Source: Oceanospirillaceae bacterium (lineage in GTDB: Bacteria > Pseudomonadota > Gammaproteobacteria > Pseudomonadales > Oceanobacteraceae). Taken from it: a DNA stretch of 64,000 nt. The translations under genes were made by a program, and so were the position numbers. Shown here one piece after another: positions 46,758-55,457 of this stretch. The stretch is taken from contig JACKOM010000008.1 in assembly GCA_024234265.1 (NCBI GenBank), positions 69,526 to 133,525 on the forward strand, written 5' to 3'. The number at the start of each line of letters is the position of its first letter. Position 1 is the first letter of the stretch. Under the pieces are notes generated by a model. The model made no database searches, was not told where the DNA came from, and was given only the letters and a program-made list of their open reading frames with translations.

Positions 46758-47024
46758 CTGCAGTTTTTGCAGCAGATGTATGCCGTGGCGGCTGCTGACC
46801 GGCCCGACAATTTCATGGGGCTGGGCTAATGCGAGTGCCTGGCACAGGGCCGGCGGAAAATCCGTTTCATCCATTTGCCCAAGTTCCCCCCCGGCACTGG
46901 CGGACGGGCAGGCGGAATATTCCCGCGCAATGCTGGCAAAATCAGCGCCGTCATTCAGGGCCTGCAGCACTTGTTGCACCAGCAGCGGGGTTTTCAGCAG
47001 GATATGGCGGGCATGTATATCCAT
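46752..47024 (-). CDS. small parvulin-type peptidyl-prolyl isomerase
   Basis: 90 residues, about the size of cytosolic PpiC: ARHILLKT at the start, GADFASIAREYSACPSA, GGELGQM, and HGIHLLQKL at the end, all rotamase motifs. No signal peptide, so cytosolic. Catalyses cis-trans isomerisation at proline in folding proteins. Confidence 0.9.
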   Translation of the reverse strand: MDIHARHILLKTPLLVQQVLQALNDGADFASIAREYSACPSASAGGELGQMDETDFPPALCQALALAQPHEIVGPVSSRHGIHLLQKLQP

Positions 47025-47119
47025 ATGCGGGTTTTATCCTTCGATTGTTTATTTAGAGTCTAGAATGCATTTGTTAGAATGCGCGCCCTTTTACATAGTG
47101 TTGTCAGTGGTGAGGTTAC

Positions 47120-47404
47120 ATGGCTGGTTATTACCGTCGCAATAAACCCCAGAAATCCCAGGGGCGTGGTGTCCTGCAGCAGGTGCAGACTGAAGGGCCT
47201 TACATTGAGTGGGTAGGTAAACCAGAATATTACCGCCATACCCTGGATATCGACGGTGAATCCTACCGTTATGAATCTGACTCAACTGATCTGGGCGTGG
47301 AATTAGGTGAAACCGTGGTATTTCGTTTCACTGAGAATAAAGACGGTAAGGTGATTGACCGCCGCTCCCTTGGGCGCTGGATTGATCCGGCAAGTTTGAT
47401 GTAA
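47120..47404 (+). CDS. hypothetical protein, 94 residues
   Basis: Basic, Gln-rich N-terminal tail (YYRRNKPQKSQGRG) followed by a small beta-rich domain. No family recognised. GAGGTT precedes ATG 47120. Monocistronic, divergent from the parvulin, ended by its own terminator. Confidence 0.7.
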   Translation: MAGYYRRNKPQKSQGRGVLQQVQTEGPYIEWVGKPEYYRHTLDIDGESYRYESDSTDLGVELGETVVFRFTENKDGKVIDRRSLGRWIDPASLM

Positions 47405-47413
47405 ATAAAAAAA

Positions 47414-47437
47414 GGCCTTCAGAGAAGGCTTTTTTTA
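47414..47437 (+). terminator. terminator between hypothetical gene and minE
   Basis: GCCTTC-AGA-GAAGGC stem with flanking A and T runs, located between the convergent hypothetical gene and minE. Confidence 0.8.
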
Positions 47438-47452
47438 TGCGCGTTATCCGCC

Positions 47453-47707
47453 TCAGTGGGGCAGGGTAACGTTCAGTTCCAGCACGGATAAATTGCCCTG
47501 CTGGTCGATTTGCACCTGAATATCGTCTTCCTCGATCTGCACATATTTGGCGATCACAGCCAGTAATTCGCGCTGCAGTGCTGGCAGGTATTCGGGCGCA
47601 GTGCGTTGTTTACGCTCGTGGGCCACCACAATCTGCAGACGTTCTTTGGCGATTTGTGCGGAGAGTTTCGGGTCATCTTCATTTTTGAAGTAGCTGAACA
47701 ATCCCAT
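47453..47707 (-). CDS. minE: cell division topological factor MinE
   Basis: 84 residues, usual length. The N-terminal anti-MinCD segment includes IAKERLQIVVAHER; the C-terminal half forms the dimer domain. It drives MinD off the membrane, making the oscillation that centres the division septum. GGAGG lies 7 bp before ATG 47707; it follows minD by 2 bp. Confidence 0.97.
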   Translation of the reverse strand: MGLFSYFKNEDDPKLSAQIAKERLQIVVAHERKQRTAPEYLPALQRELLAVIAKYVQIEEDDIQVQIDQQGNLSVLELNVTLPH

Positions 47708-47709
47708 TG

Positions 47710-48516
47710 TTAACCTCCGAAGACACGTTTAAGGAAGCCTTTTTTCTGGGCTTCCAGGAAACGGTGCGGGCGATTTTCACCCAGCAGGCGCGCAACGGCA
47801 TCGCTGTAGGCCATGCCGGCGTCGCTTTCGTCATCCAGAATCACTGGCACACCCTGGTTAGAGGCCTTGAGCACGGATTGGGATTCAGGAATAACACCCA
47901 GTAGATCAATCGCGAGAATTTCTTCCACATCCTGCACGCTGAGCATCTCGCCCTGGGCGACACGGCTTGGGTTATAACGGGTCAGCAGCAGGTGTTCTTT
48001 TACAGGTTCACCCCGTTCAGCTTTACGGCTTTTGCTCTGCAAAATACCAATGATGCGGTCGGAGTCACGCACAGATGAAACCTCAGGGTTAGTAACCACA
48101 ATGGCTTCATCGGCAAAATACAGGGCCATCTGTGCACCGTGTTCAATACCGGCAGGTGAATCACAGATAATAAAATCAAACAGTTCGCTTAATTCGTTAA
48201 GTACGCGTTCAACGCCTTCTTTGCTCAGGGCGTCTTTATCACGGGTTTGCGAAGCGGGCAGGATATAAAGATTGTCAGTGCGTTTATCTTTAATCAGGGC
48301 CTGTTTCAGGGTGGCTTCACCGTTAATCACGTTGACGAAGTCATAAACCACGCGACGTTCGCAGCCCATGATGAGGTCAAGGTTACGCAGGCCCACGTCG
48401 AAATCGAGCACTGCTGTTTTGTGACCGGCAACGGCCAGACCGGTGGCTACTGCGGCGCTGGTGGTGGTTTTACCCACACCGCCTTTGCCGGAGGTTACAA
48501 CGATGATTTTTGCCAC
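47710..48516 (-). CDS. minD: septum-site ATPase MinD
   Basis: 268 residues. Deviant Walker A GKGGVGKTT (10-18), DFDVGLRNLDL, and CDSPAGIE; the C-terminal KKGFLKRVFGG is the amphipathic membrane-targeting helix. Recruits MinC to the poles in its ATP form. The start codon is GTG at 48516, with AGGGAC upstream. Confidence 0.97.
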   Translation of the reverse strand: MAKIIVVTSGKGGVGKTTTSAAVATGLAVAGHKTAVLDFDVGLRNLDLIMGCERRVVYDFVNVINGEATLKQALIKDKRTDNLYILPASQTRDKDALSKEGVERVLNELSELFDFIICDSPAGIEHGAQMALYFADEAIVVTNPEVSSVRDSDRIIGILQSKSRKAERGEPVKEHLLLTRYNPSRVAQGEMLSVQDVEEILAIDLLGVIPESQSVLKASNQGVPVILDDESDAGMAYSDAVARLLGENRPHRFLEAQKKGFLKRVFGG

Positions 48517-48576
48517 AATCGTGTCCCTGTATAAATGAATGTTAAATGTACAAAAAAGAGTGCGAGCGAGTATTAA

Positions 48577-49248
48577 TTAAACGCTCTGGATAATCAAGTT
48601 GCCCTCGGTCAGGCGCGTTACGCAGGTCTTTTTCGCCAGCGCCGGAGCAATATCTTCGCTGATGCGATAGTGCCCGGCGATGGCAATTAATTCTGCTTCC
48701 AAACTCTGACAACTGACACACGCCTGTTCATTGCCCTGAATACCTGCCAGGGCACGGCCGCGCAGGCTGCCATAAATATGAATGCTGCCGGTGGCGAGCA
48801 CTTCAGCACCGGCGCTGACCGCACCGAGAATAATCAGGTCACCTTCCACATTCACTACCTGCTGGCCGGAGCGGATGGTGCCTGTGATGACTTTGGGAAT
48901 ATTGCTTTGTGTGGTTTGTTTGCTTTTTTTGCGGCTGTCTTTCAACAGGGGCAGGCCGACAGCTTCGGCAATGTTTTGCAGGTTGTCTTTGCCGCGCAAA
49001 CCTATGGGCAGCATTTTTGCGTTGCGCAGCAGATTCAGCAAACCTTCAACCCAGATTTGATCGGCAGAGTCCGGCAGTTGCAGGACCACGGGCGCAAGAT
49101 GAAATAAATCCGGGGCCTGCTGCAGGCGGCGTTGAAGTTCTTCTTCAATCTCGGCCAGGGGCTGGTGTTGCAGTATTAATTGATTAACAGGGTGTAAGCC
49201 GGCTTTGAGCTGAAATGCCGGAATCCGGGTTGCTGTCGCCATGGACAT
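48577..49248 (-). CDS. minC: septum formation inhibitor MinC
   Basis: 223 residues: N-terminal FtsZ-inhibiting domain (about 1-105) and C-terminal beta-helix dimer/MinD-binding domain (VRSGQQV-like IRSGQQVV, GDLIILGAVSAGAEVLA, GSIHIYGSLRGRALAG). First gene of the minCDE operon, AAGGAG before ATG 49248. Confidence 0.96.
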   Translation of the reverse strand: MSMATATRIPAFQLKAGLHPVNQLILQHQPLAEIEEELQRRLQQAPDLFHLAPVVLQLPDSADQIWVEGLLNLLRNAKMLPIGLRGKDNLQNIAEAVGLPLLKDSRKKSKQTTQSNIPKVITGTIRSGQQVVNVEGDLIILGAVSAGAEVLATGSIHIYGSLRGRALAGIQGNEQACVSCQSLEAELIAIAGHYRISEDIAPALAKKTCVTRLTEGNLIIQSV

Positions 49249-49405
49249 AGGGTTCTCCTTGCAGTGGGCATACCCTACCTTTTGCGTCGCGGCGGCTCAA
49301 GCCGATTTTCCTGAGAAACTGATGTTTTAGACTGATTTAGTCTATTTACGCCCGCCCATGGCCCGCTGGTCTATAACCTTTAATGGTGAAACAGAGGAAA
49401 TAAAA

Positions 49406-49549
49406 ATGAGCGATATGCAGCTGCTGTTTACAGTGACTGGGCTGATTGTGCTGTCCGGTTTGTTTCTTACCTACAGCTGGCACAGGTTTATTGTGTCGCG
49501 GCGCAAGGCATCGGAAGAGGACGGGCACAAACACCAGCACAGCCACTGA
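49406..49549 (+). CDS. small single-pass membrane protein with His-rich tail
   Basis: 47 residues: one hydrophobic helix (about 5-25), then a basic stretch (RRK) and a tail GHKHQHSH. GAGGAA lies 7 bp before ATG 49406. The tail could bind a metal such as nickel, zinc or copper. No family recognised. Confidence 0.6.
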   Translation: MSDMQLLFTVTGLIVLSGLFLTYSWHRFIVSRRKASEEDGHKHQHSH

Positions 49550-49561
49550 TGCTGGCTTACC

Positions 49562-50119
49562 TCAGTTAAATATCCCCAGGGGCCAGAATGTTGTACTGGC
49601 CCAGGCAATGCTCGCCCCGCAGGCTGCGCCTACCAGTACATCCGTTGGGTAGTGCATCCCCAGCACTATGCGTGATAACCCCACCAGCGCCGCAAACGGC
49701 ACCACCACCCAGAAAAGCTGCGGGAAAAACCAGCAGAACATGATGGCAAAGTTGACCGCATTCATGGTGTGCCCCGACGGGAAGCTGTATTTATCCAGCG
49801 GCAGGGTGTGGGCCTGAATATTGGCAAACGAGATAAACGGGCGTTCACGTACCAGTTTGCTTTTCAGCAGTTTGTACAAACCCACTGACACCATGCCAAA
49901 CACAATAATGTGCCCCATCAGTTTTAAGCCCTGCAAGCCGTGGAACAGGGGCAGGGCCAGCATCAGGCTGTACCAGAAAACACCATCCCCGAGGCGGCTG
50001 ATGCTTTTGAAGAAATAACGGATATAACGAAAGCCACCAAAGCGGTTGAGCATCTGGCAGATGGCTTGTTCGGCGAGGTCGGCCTTATGAAACAGTAACG
50101 GACTTTTTGACTGAGCCAT
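49562..50119 (-). CDS. PAP2-family membrane phosphatase
   Basis: 185 residues with five or six membrane helices and all three PAP2 motifs: KSKLVRERPF (KxxxxxxRP), FPSGHT (PSGH) and SRIVLGMHYPTD (SRxxxxxHxxxD). Cleaves phosphate from a lipid such as phosphatidate or undecaprenyl diphosphate. ATG 50119 (GGGAG upstream) overlaps the glycosyltransferase gene by 35 bp, suggesting a joint role in glycolipid synthesis. Confidence 0.88.
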   Translation of the reverse strand: MAQSKSPLLFHKADLAEQAICQMLNRFGGFRYIRYFFKSISRLGDGVFWYSLMLALPLFHGLQGLKLMGHIIVFGMVSVGLYKLLKSKLVRERPFISFANIQAHTLPLDKYSFPSGHTMNAVNFAIMFCWFFPQLFWVVVPFAALVGLSRIVLGMHYPTDVLVGAACGASIAWASTTFWPLGIFN

Positions 50120-51260
50120 TTTGCATGTCTCCCGTGATAATACCCCGTAACTGGCGGGTAAATTGTTCGACGATAGCCTCCCAGCGCAGGGTTTCTGCAT
50201 GCTGGCGGGCTTTATGACGTATTTGTCGCAGCAGGTTGGGTTGATCCACCAGGCTCTGGCTGCGCTCGGCAAAACGGCCCTCGTCCGCAAAGGGGATCAG
50301 GATGCCGTTTTCATCACTCTGGATATTGCTGCGGGCGGCTGCGTAATCGAATGCCACCACCGCAAGCCCGCTGGCCATGGCTTCGAGCACCACGTTGCCA
50401 AAGGTATCGGTGAGGCTTGGGAATAAAAAGATATCTGCACTGGCATAGTGCCGTGCGAGATCCTCACCCCGCTGCGCGCCGGTAAAAATCACACCGGGGT
50501 TTTCATCGGCGAGTTTTTCCGCGAGGGGGCCATCACCCACCATAATCAGTTTGACCCGTACATCTTCGTGTTTCATCTGGCGGAAACTCTCGATGGCCAG
50601 GGCGATATTCTTTTCCGCGGCGAGGCGGCCCACATAAATCACCGCCACGTCTTCATCATCCAGGCCCCATTGACGGCGCAACTGTTTGTCACGTTTCTGC
50701 GGATTAAACAGTGCTGCATTCACGCCGCGGCTGAGCACCTGCATATTAGCAAACCCCACGCGGGTTAATTCTGCCGCCTGCTCCTGGGTAGGCACTATGG
50801 TGCCCTGGGTTTTGTTATGGAAATAACGCAGATAGCGGTAGGCCAGGGGGGTCAGCAACCCCAGATGATAATGGCGGAAATACTGATGGAAATTGGTATG
50901 GAAACCGCTCAAAACCGGGATGTTGAGTTTACGCGCCGCTTTGACCGCAACAAACCCGAGCGGGCCTTCGGTGGCAACGTAAATCACCTGTGGATCAAAT
51001 GCCTGTAACTGGCGTTTAACTTCCCGTTGTGTGGGCAGCCCCATGCGCAATTCGCTGTAACCCGGAATCGACATACTGCGTACCCAGTCGGTGTGCAGGC
51101 CTGCCTCTTCATTGGCCCCGGCCGGGTGTTGCGGGCGGATAATCTGCACCTGTATTGCTTTATCACGCAGCCCCTGCACCAGGTGATTCAGGGTATTGGC
51201 TACCCCGTTGATCTCCGGTGAGAAGGTTTCAGTGACGATACAAATACGTTTTATTTCCAT
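50085..51260 (-). CDS. GT4 glycosyltransferase
   Basis: 391 residues, GT-B fold. N-terminal domain begins with IVTETFSPEINGVANTL and has GFHTNFHQYFRHY; C-terminal donor-binding domain has YVGRLAAEKN, MVGDGPL and SLTDTFGNVVLEAMASGL (E-x7-E motif). It resembles SQD2/MgtA-type enzymes that add hexoses to diacylglycerol or lipid carriers. A paralogue lies at 61363-62517. Coupled to a PAP2 phosphatase. Confidence 0.9.
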   Translation of the reverse strand: MEIKRICIVTETFSPEINGVANTLNHLVQGLRDKAIQVQIIRPQHPAGANEEAGLHTDWVRSMSIPGYSELRMGLPTQREVKRQLQAFDPQVIYVATEGPLGFVAVKAARKLNIPVLSGFHTNFHQYFRHYHLGLLTPLAYRYLRYFHNKTQGTIVPTQEQAAELTRVGFANMQVLSRGVNAALFNPQKRDKQLRRQWGLDDEDVAVIYVGRLAAEKNIALAIESFRQMKHEDVRVKLIMVGDGPLAEKLADENPGVIFTGAQRGEDLARHYASADIFLFPSLTDTFGNVVLEAMASGLAVVAFDYAAARSNIQSDENGILIPFADEGRFAERSQSLVDQPNLLRQIRHKARQHAETLRWEAIVEQFTRQLRGIITGDMQNGSVKKSVTVS

Positions 51261-51363
51261 GGTTTCCGGGTTCTTAAATGACGTACCCAGTGTGGAATTG
51301 TTTTATGACACTTATGCTGCAGAGGTGTGACTATTTGGTGAAAAAATAAACAGCTTTGCGGGT

Positions 51364-52239
51364 TCAGCGATTGCGGAAGGGCACCTGGTGGCTGCTCAGA
51401 AAGCGCCCCCAGTCGAGTACTTTCAAGGGCATGCGGCTGTGACAAATCGCTTCGGCGATTTCATTGAGACGCGGGTGGTTACGTTTCAGCACCAGAAACA
51501 CCAGATCAGTGCGGCGCCATTCAAATTCTGCGATCTGGCATTGCAGTTTGGCTTCACGGATCAGGTAATTGAGTTGATAGGCTGCTTCGCGGGGCATCAG
51601 TAACACCCAATAACGGGCACGCAGGCTCTCCAGCACCTTTTCATTGCAGGATTCCACTTCAATTTCACAGTTGAGTTTCACATCCCGGCCCTTATCCCGG
51701 CAGGCCAGTAAAAGCGCACCAAGGGCGGTGCCGTCATCCTGGTTTTTATAATAATAACGGCCATCCAGCTCCCGGTAGGCAACGGGGAAAGGTGCGTTTT
51801 GCTCGTTGAAGGTTTGATTCAAAAGAATACTGAAGTCATCGGCGCTGTCGGGTACTTTGTCAGCACAGAGTGCCTCGGCAAAGGCCACCATATTGGGGTA
51901 ATCCAAATCGCTGTCACAGCTTTCAATGGCGAGTAAATTTGTGATCGATAAATAACGTTTATGCACTTTGTGGCGGGTAACTTTGCGCAGCAACGTGGCG
52001 GCCTCTTGCCAGAGCGGCCCGGCGTTCTCCAGTGCTTCTGCTGCGCTGGCGTGAATCGCAGGCAGGGATAACCAACGGTGGCAAAGAAAGCTGCGTGGGT
52101 TTAATTCCCCCAATTGGCCGATTTTCATTTCCCGTGCATAACGCACCGCATACCAGGCGGGGAACAGGCGCTGCAGCAACATGTTCAGCCAGGTTTCAAT
52201 ATTAGGGATACGTGTGGTGAGGGTGAATTTGCCTGCCAT
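51364..52239 (-). CDS. hypothetical cytosolic protein, 291 residues
   Basis: No signal peptide or membrane helix; Trp-, Cys- and Tyr-rich; mixed alpha/beta. No family I can name. It is divergent from the two small genes at 52348-53077. Start ATG 52239 has only a weak ribosome site. Confidence 0.65.
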   Translation of the reverse strand: MAGKFTLTTRIPNIETWLNMLLQRLFPAWYAVRYAREMKIGQLGELNPRSFLCHRWLSLPAIHASAAEALENAGPLWQEAATLLRKVTRHKVHKRYLSITNLLAIESCDSDLDYPNMVAFAEALCADKVPDSADDFSILLNQTFNEQNAPFPVAYRELDGRYYYKNQDDGTALGALLLACRDKGRDVKLNCEIEVESCNEKVLESLRARYWVLLMPREAAYQLNYLIREAKLQCQIAEFEWRRTDLVFLVLKRNHPRLNEIAEAICHSRMPLKVLDWGRFLSSHQVPFRNR

Positions 52240-52347
52240 GGCTTCGTCAAGTACCTGTGGGCTCTACAGAACTGAATCGGCCGCAAAGTCGACAACTTTA
52301 GATACGTCTGCTTTAACAAAGAGAGGCAATGGCAGAGTGGAGGGGCC

Positions 52348-52812
52348 ATGGCACTTGCGGATAAAGACACTGACAAAGGCTCGCTGGCGGATTTGCTGGC
52401 GATGAACAGCGCCGAACTTGAAAAACATTTACGTGCCGCGTTGCAGAATGCAGAACAAGCTGGCAGCCGCGGTGTGCAGGGGCGCCCTTATGTTTTGTTG
52501 TACCGTTGCCTGGCGGAATCTGTGAATGAAAATCTGGGGTTGCATCTTACCTGCGAGTGGCCCCTGACCCAGGCCTGCCAGTGGGATTCAGCCGTAGCGC
52601 AATTACGCAAAAAAATTAGCCGCCAGTGGCGCGCCAGTGTTAATCAGGATAATCCCCGCGAGCAGCTGTGTGCGCTGATAGAACAAGCCTGTCTGGATGC
52701 AGAAGATCTTTGCCGTCGTGAAGATATCTGGCGTTTTGATGTGCAGCGTAATTTTCAGCAGGCCCGTGAAGCTTTATTGGCTTTTGCGGCGAGCTTAGAT
52801 GAGCCAGCCTAG
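52348..52812 (+). CDS. hypothetical helical protein, 154 residues
   Basis: All-helical, soluble, with Cys in CLAESV, CQWDS, CALIEQAC and LCRRED. No family recognised. GGAGGGG lies 4 bp before the ATG. Overlaps the next gene by 14 bp, so the two are coupled. Confidence 0.65.
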   Translation: MALADKDTDKGSLADLLAMNSAELEKHLRAALQNAEQAGSRGVQGRPYVLLYRCLAESVNENLGLHLTCEWPLTQACQWDSAVAQLRKKISRQWRASVNQDNPREQLCALIEQACLDAEDLCRREDIWRFDVQRNFQQAREALLAFAASLDEPA

Positions 52813-53077
52813 TTTACATGTGGGATATGCCATTACCATTTTGCGCCAGGGTAAGAGCCATCCCCGCTGGCGTGAAGCCGCCCATTACCTGCTGGACCAT
52901 GCCGCAAAAGATACCCAGTTGTTACTCGATGCCCAGCGGGAATTACTCTTAAGTGAGCAGCCATCTGCCCCATCGCGTATGCCCTGGGGGTTGATCGGCC
53001 TTGGTCTGGCCCTGGTATTTATCATGGCCGGCAGCCTGTATGTGATCTGGCGCTGGCGGATTCTGTGCGGGGCCTGA
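52799..53077 (+). CDS. small tail-anchored membrane protein, 92 residues
   Basis: Helical N-terminal half followed by one membrane helix near the C-terminus (WGLIGLGLALVFIMAGSLYVIW), so probably tail-anchored in the inner membrane. No family recognised. Start lies inside the end of the upstream gene. Confidence 0.65.
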   Translation: MSQPSLHVGYAITILRQGKSHPRWREAAHYLLDHAAKDTQLLLDAQRELLLSEQPSAPSRMPWGLIGLGLALVFIMAGSLYVIWRWRILCGA

Positions 53078-53110
53078 TTTGCCTATAATGCCGTTTTCAG
53101 CGGAGGTTAT

Positions 53111-53557
53111 ATGGCAAATATTCTGATTGTGGTGGGGTCTGTTACCGGCAAAGCACTGAGTGCCGCACAGGCAATTGAACAGGTGCTGGCTCAGCATCAT
53201 CAGGTATCCCTCAGCACTTCACCCTCCGTAGCGGATGTGCAAAACCCTTCTCTGGATATTCTGCTGGCTGTTGTTTCCACCACGGGGCAGGGTGAAGTTC
53301 CATCACCATTGATGCCCTGGTTCAGTGAGATGCAGGATCTGTTTCCACTGTTACCTGCGCTGAAATTTGCTGTGGTTGGTTTGGGCGACAGCAGTTACGC
53401 AAATTTTTGCGGTGGCAGCGAGCAGGTAGAAAACCTGCTTCTGGAACTACAGGCCCGCCCGATTTGTGACCGATTTAAAATTGACGCGCTCGAATATTAC
53501 AATCCCGTGGACGTTGCGCAGGCGTGGGCGTTAGAATTCCTGCCGCTCATCTCATAA
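53111..53557 (+). CDS. flavodoxin-like protein (MioC type)
   Basis: 148 residues, FMN-binding flavodoxin fold: phosphate loop GSVTGKA (9-15), STTGQGEVPS and LGDSSYANFCGG. Resembles MioC/YqcA short flavodoxins, which carry electrons to biosynthetic enzymes. GGAGG lies 6 bp before the ATG. Confidence 0.88.
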   Translation: MANILIVVGSVTGKALSAAQAIEQVLAQHHQVSLSTSPSVADVQNPSLDILLAVVSTTGQGEVPSPLMPWFSEMQDLFPLLPALKFAVVGLGDSSYANFCGGSEQVENLLLELQARPICDRFKIDALEYYNPVDVAQAWALEFLPLIS

Positions 53558-53615
53558 CAATAAAAGGGCGCAGGATGCGACCCGATAATAACAACGTTCT
53601 CGCAGGGGATTTAAC

Positions 53616-54011
53616 ATGGCAACAGTTCTGATTGTTGATGACTCACCAACACTCATGGATGCTCACAAGCGCATGCTGGAAAACCACCATCACACAGTCA
53701 TTACTGCAAGTGATGGGGAAGAAGGGATAAATATTGCGCTGGCACAAAATCCCGATCTGATTCTGATGGATGTGGTTATGCCACGTATGAATGGTTTTCA
53801 GGCAACGCGCAAATTAAGCCGCGATCCGCAAACCCGTCATATCCCCATTATCATGGTGACATCCAAAGATCAGGAAACGGATATTCTCTGGGGTAAACGC
53901 CAGGGGGCGAAGGATTATCTGATTAAACCGATAGCTGAACCTACCCTTATCAGTACCGTGCAACGTCTGCTCAGCGAAATTGCCCTGGACCGTGCCGCAT
54001 TACCGGTTTAA
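53616..54011 (+). CDS. single-domain response regulator (PilH-like)
   Basis: 131 residues, a lone receiver: acidic pair DD (8-9), acceptor Asp in ILMDVVMPRMNG, Thr in VTSKDQ, Lys in LIKPIAEP. The long HHHTV and GKRQGAKDYL segments resemble PilH/PilG of twitching-motility chemosensory pathways, but no pil gene is nearby. AGGGG lies 6 bp upstream. Confidence 0.88.
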   Translation: MATVLIVDDSPTLMDAHKRMLENHHHTVITASDGEEGINIALAQNPDLILMDVVMPRMNGFQATRKLSRDPQTRHIPIIMVTSKDQETDILWGKRQGAKDYLIKPIAEPTLISTVQRLLSEIALDRAALPV

Positions 54012-54020
54012 TTCGCTGGC

Positions 54021-54773
54021 TTAAAACGCATATACAATTTCGGTTTCGTAGCTGGTCTCTGTGGCCACTACGGACTCCGGCGTTTTGGTGTCATGCACCA
54101 CATCAACACTGATACGCAGCAGCAGTTTTTCCGTGATACTGGATGTCACGGAAAATACCCACAGGCCTTTTTCATCGCTCACATCATTCAGTTTGGGCTG
54201 GAAATAAAAAGTACTGCGCAGCGCTGCGTAATCACTGATTTTATGTTTATACGTCCAATAAAAATTACCGCGGACATTTTTTTCGTCGTTATCAGCACCT
54301 TCGAGTTCGTATTCTTCTTTTTCGTAATAAAGGCCAAAACCTAAAATATTGGCGCTTAATTTATTGACAGGTGTCAGCGTGTAACGCAGGCCTAACCCAA
54401 GCAGATAACGGCTGCGCAGGGCACGGAAGTCATCATTTTCAGCCTGTACAAAAACTTCATGCCCCCAGTTGGGTGTGTCTTTAGTTAAATAACGCAGGTG
54501 CACAAAGGATTTGTCGGTATTTTTTTCATCATTGACTTCGGCGTAATCCTGCTCGATCAGGAAAATAGTTTCATCCCGCTGGGTGGATTTAATCAGTTTT
54601 AATTCAGTGCCAAAGGCGATTTTTTCGCTGCTGCCGGTTTCACCATCCAGGGTAAAAGCCAGTGAGCCATTAAGACCCATGTCAGGGTTATCCAGACGCT
54701 CGCTTTCAATATTTTCAATCGCGCGGCAGTTAACACTGAAAAAAAGAAATACAAAAAATAAAAGTCGGTACAT
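54021..54773 (-). CDS. DUF481-like outer-membrane beta-barrel protein
   Basis: 250 residues: signal peptide ending NCRA, then repeated amphipathic strands of about 10-12 residues and a final strand ending YETEIVYAF. It resembles DUF481 proteins, which form salt-induced outer-membrane barrels of unknown function. Start ATG 54773; convergent with the response regulator, 9 bp apart. Confidence 0.75.
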   Translation of the reverse strand: MYRLLFFVFLFFSVNCRAIENIESERLDNPDMGLNGSLAFTLDGETGSSEKIAFGTELKLIKSTQRDETIFLIEQDYAEVNDEKNTDKSFVHLRYLTKDTPNWGHEVFVQAENDDFRALRSRYLLGLGLRYTLTPVNKLSANILGFGLYYEKEEYELEGADNDEKNVRGNFYWTYKHKISDYAALRSTFYFQPKLNDVSDEKGLWVFSVTSSITEKLLLRISVDVVHDTKTPESVVATETSYETEIVYAF

Positions 54774-54820
54774 AACAACCCGGTGTGCAAGAGGATATGT
54801 GAACCATAGCACAAACTGCT

Positions 54821-55261
54821 TCAGGCTGCAGCGCTGCCAAACTCGCGGGCGCTGCGTAAGTTCTTGATAACTACCAATAAATGCTGTGCTTCACGGTGCG
54901 CGGCAAGGGCTGTGGTTTGCCCTTTCATCTGCTGCAGTTTGTCGTTGATGGCTTGTTCCACATCCAGCGGGCCTGCTTGCATATGTTGATAAGCAAGGCT
55001 GGGCAACATGGATTTTGCGCGCAGTTCATGGGGTTGAATAAAACCAGCATCGCTGAGTGCTTCCTGCAGGGGCAGTAGTTCATTTAGCGGTAATGCCGAC
55101 ACATCAAAACGTGCCGCAATATCCTGCAGTTTTTCACTTTTACTGGCCTGCCAGTTGATATTGAGCGGCACCGAGGTGACTTCAGCGGTTGCGTTTGCAG
55201 ATTTTGGGTTCAGCTGCTGAAACGAATCTATGACCCGTTTCGATAAGCCCATAATATCCAT
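54821..55261 (-). CDS. hypothetical helical protein, 146 residues
   Basis: Soluble and helical, no signal peptide. It begins with an amphipathic MDIMGLSKRVIDSFQQL, and its C-terminal part is a likely coiled coil (VEQAINDKLQQM). No family recognised. ATG 55261 has GGGGTC upstream. Confidence 0.65.
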   Translation of the reverse strand: MDIMGLSKRVIDSFQQLNPKSANATAEVTSVPLNINWQASKSEKLQDIAARFDVSALPLNELLPLQEALSDAGFIQPHELRAKSMLPSLAYQHMQAGPLDVEQAINDKLQQMKGQTTALAAHREAQHLLVVIKNLRSAREFGSAAA

Positions 55262-55457
55262 AGTGACCCCCTGGTTACTGCTATGGATTATCAAGAACCG
55301 GGCCAGCTGGCTGAGTTACGAAACCACGGGGTTTTAAAGGGGTTTTTTACTGACGGGCGGCAATAATTTGCCCTGTGCCGTGTAGCCTTTGCCGGTCAGC
55401 TCGTATAACCTAGCGCCTTACATACTGTTACATAACAATAACTCTGTGGAAGGCAGC

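Noticed and set aside
47091..47285. Minus-strand frame opposite the 94-residue gene
   Set aside because: No ribosome site, no recognisable motif, and fully antisense to a better-supported gene.
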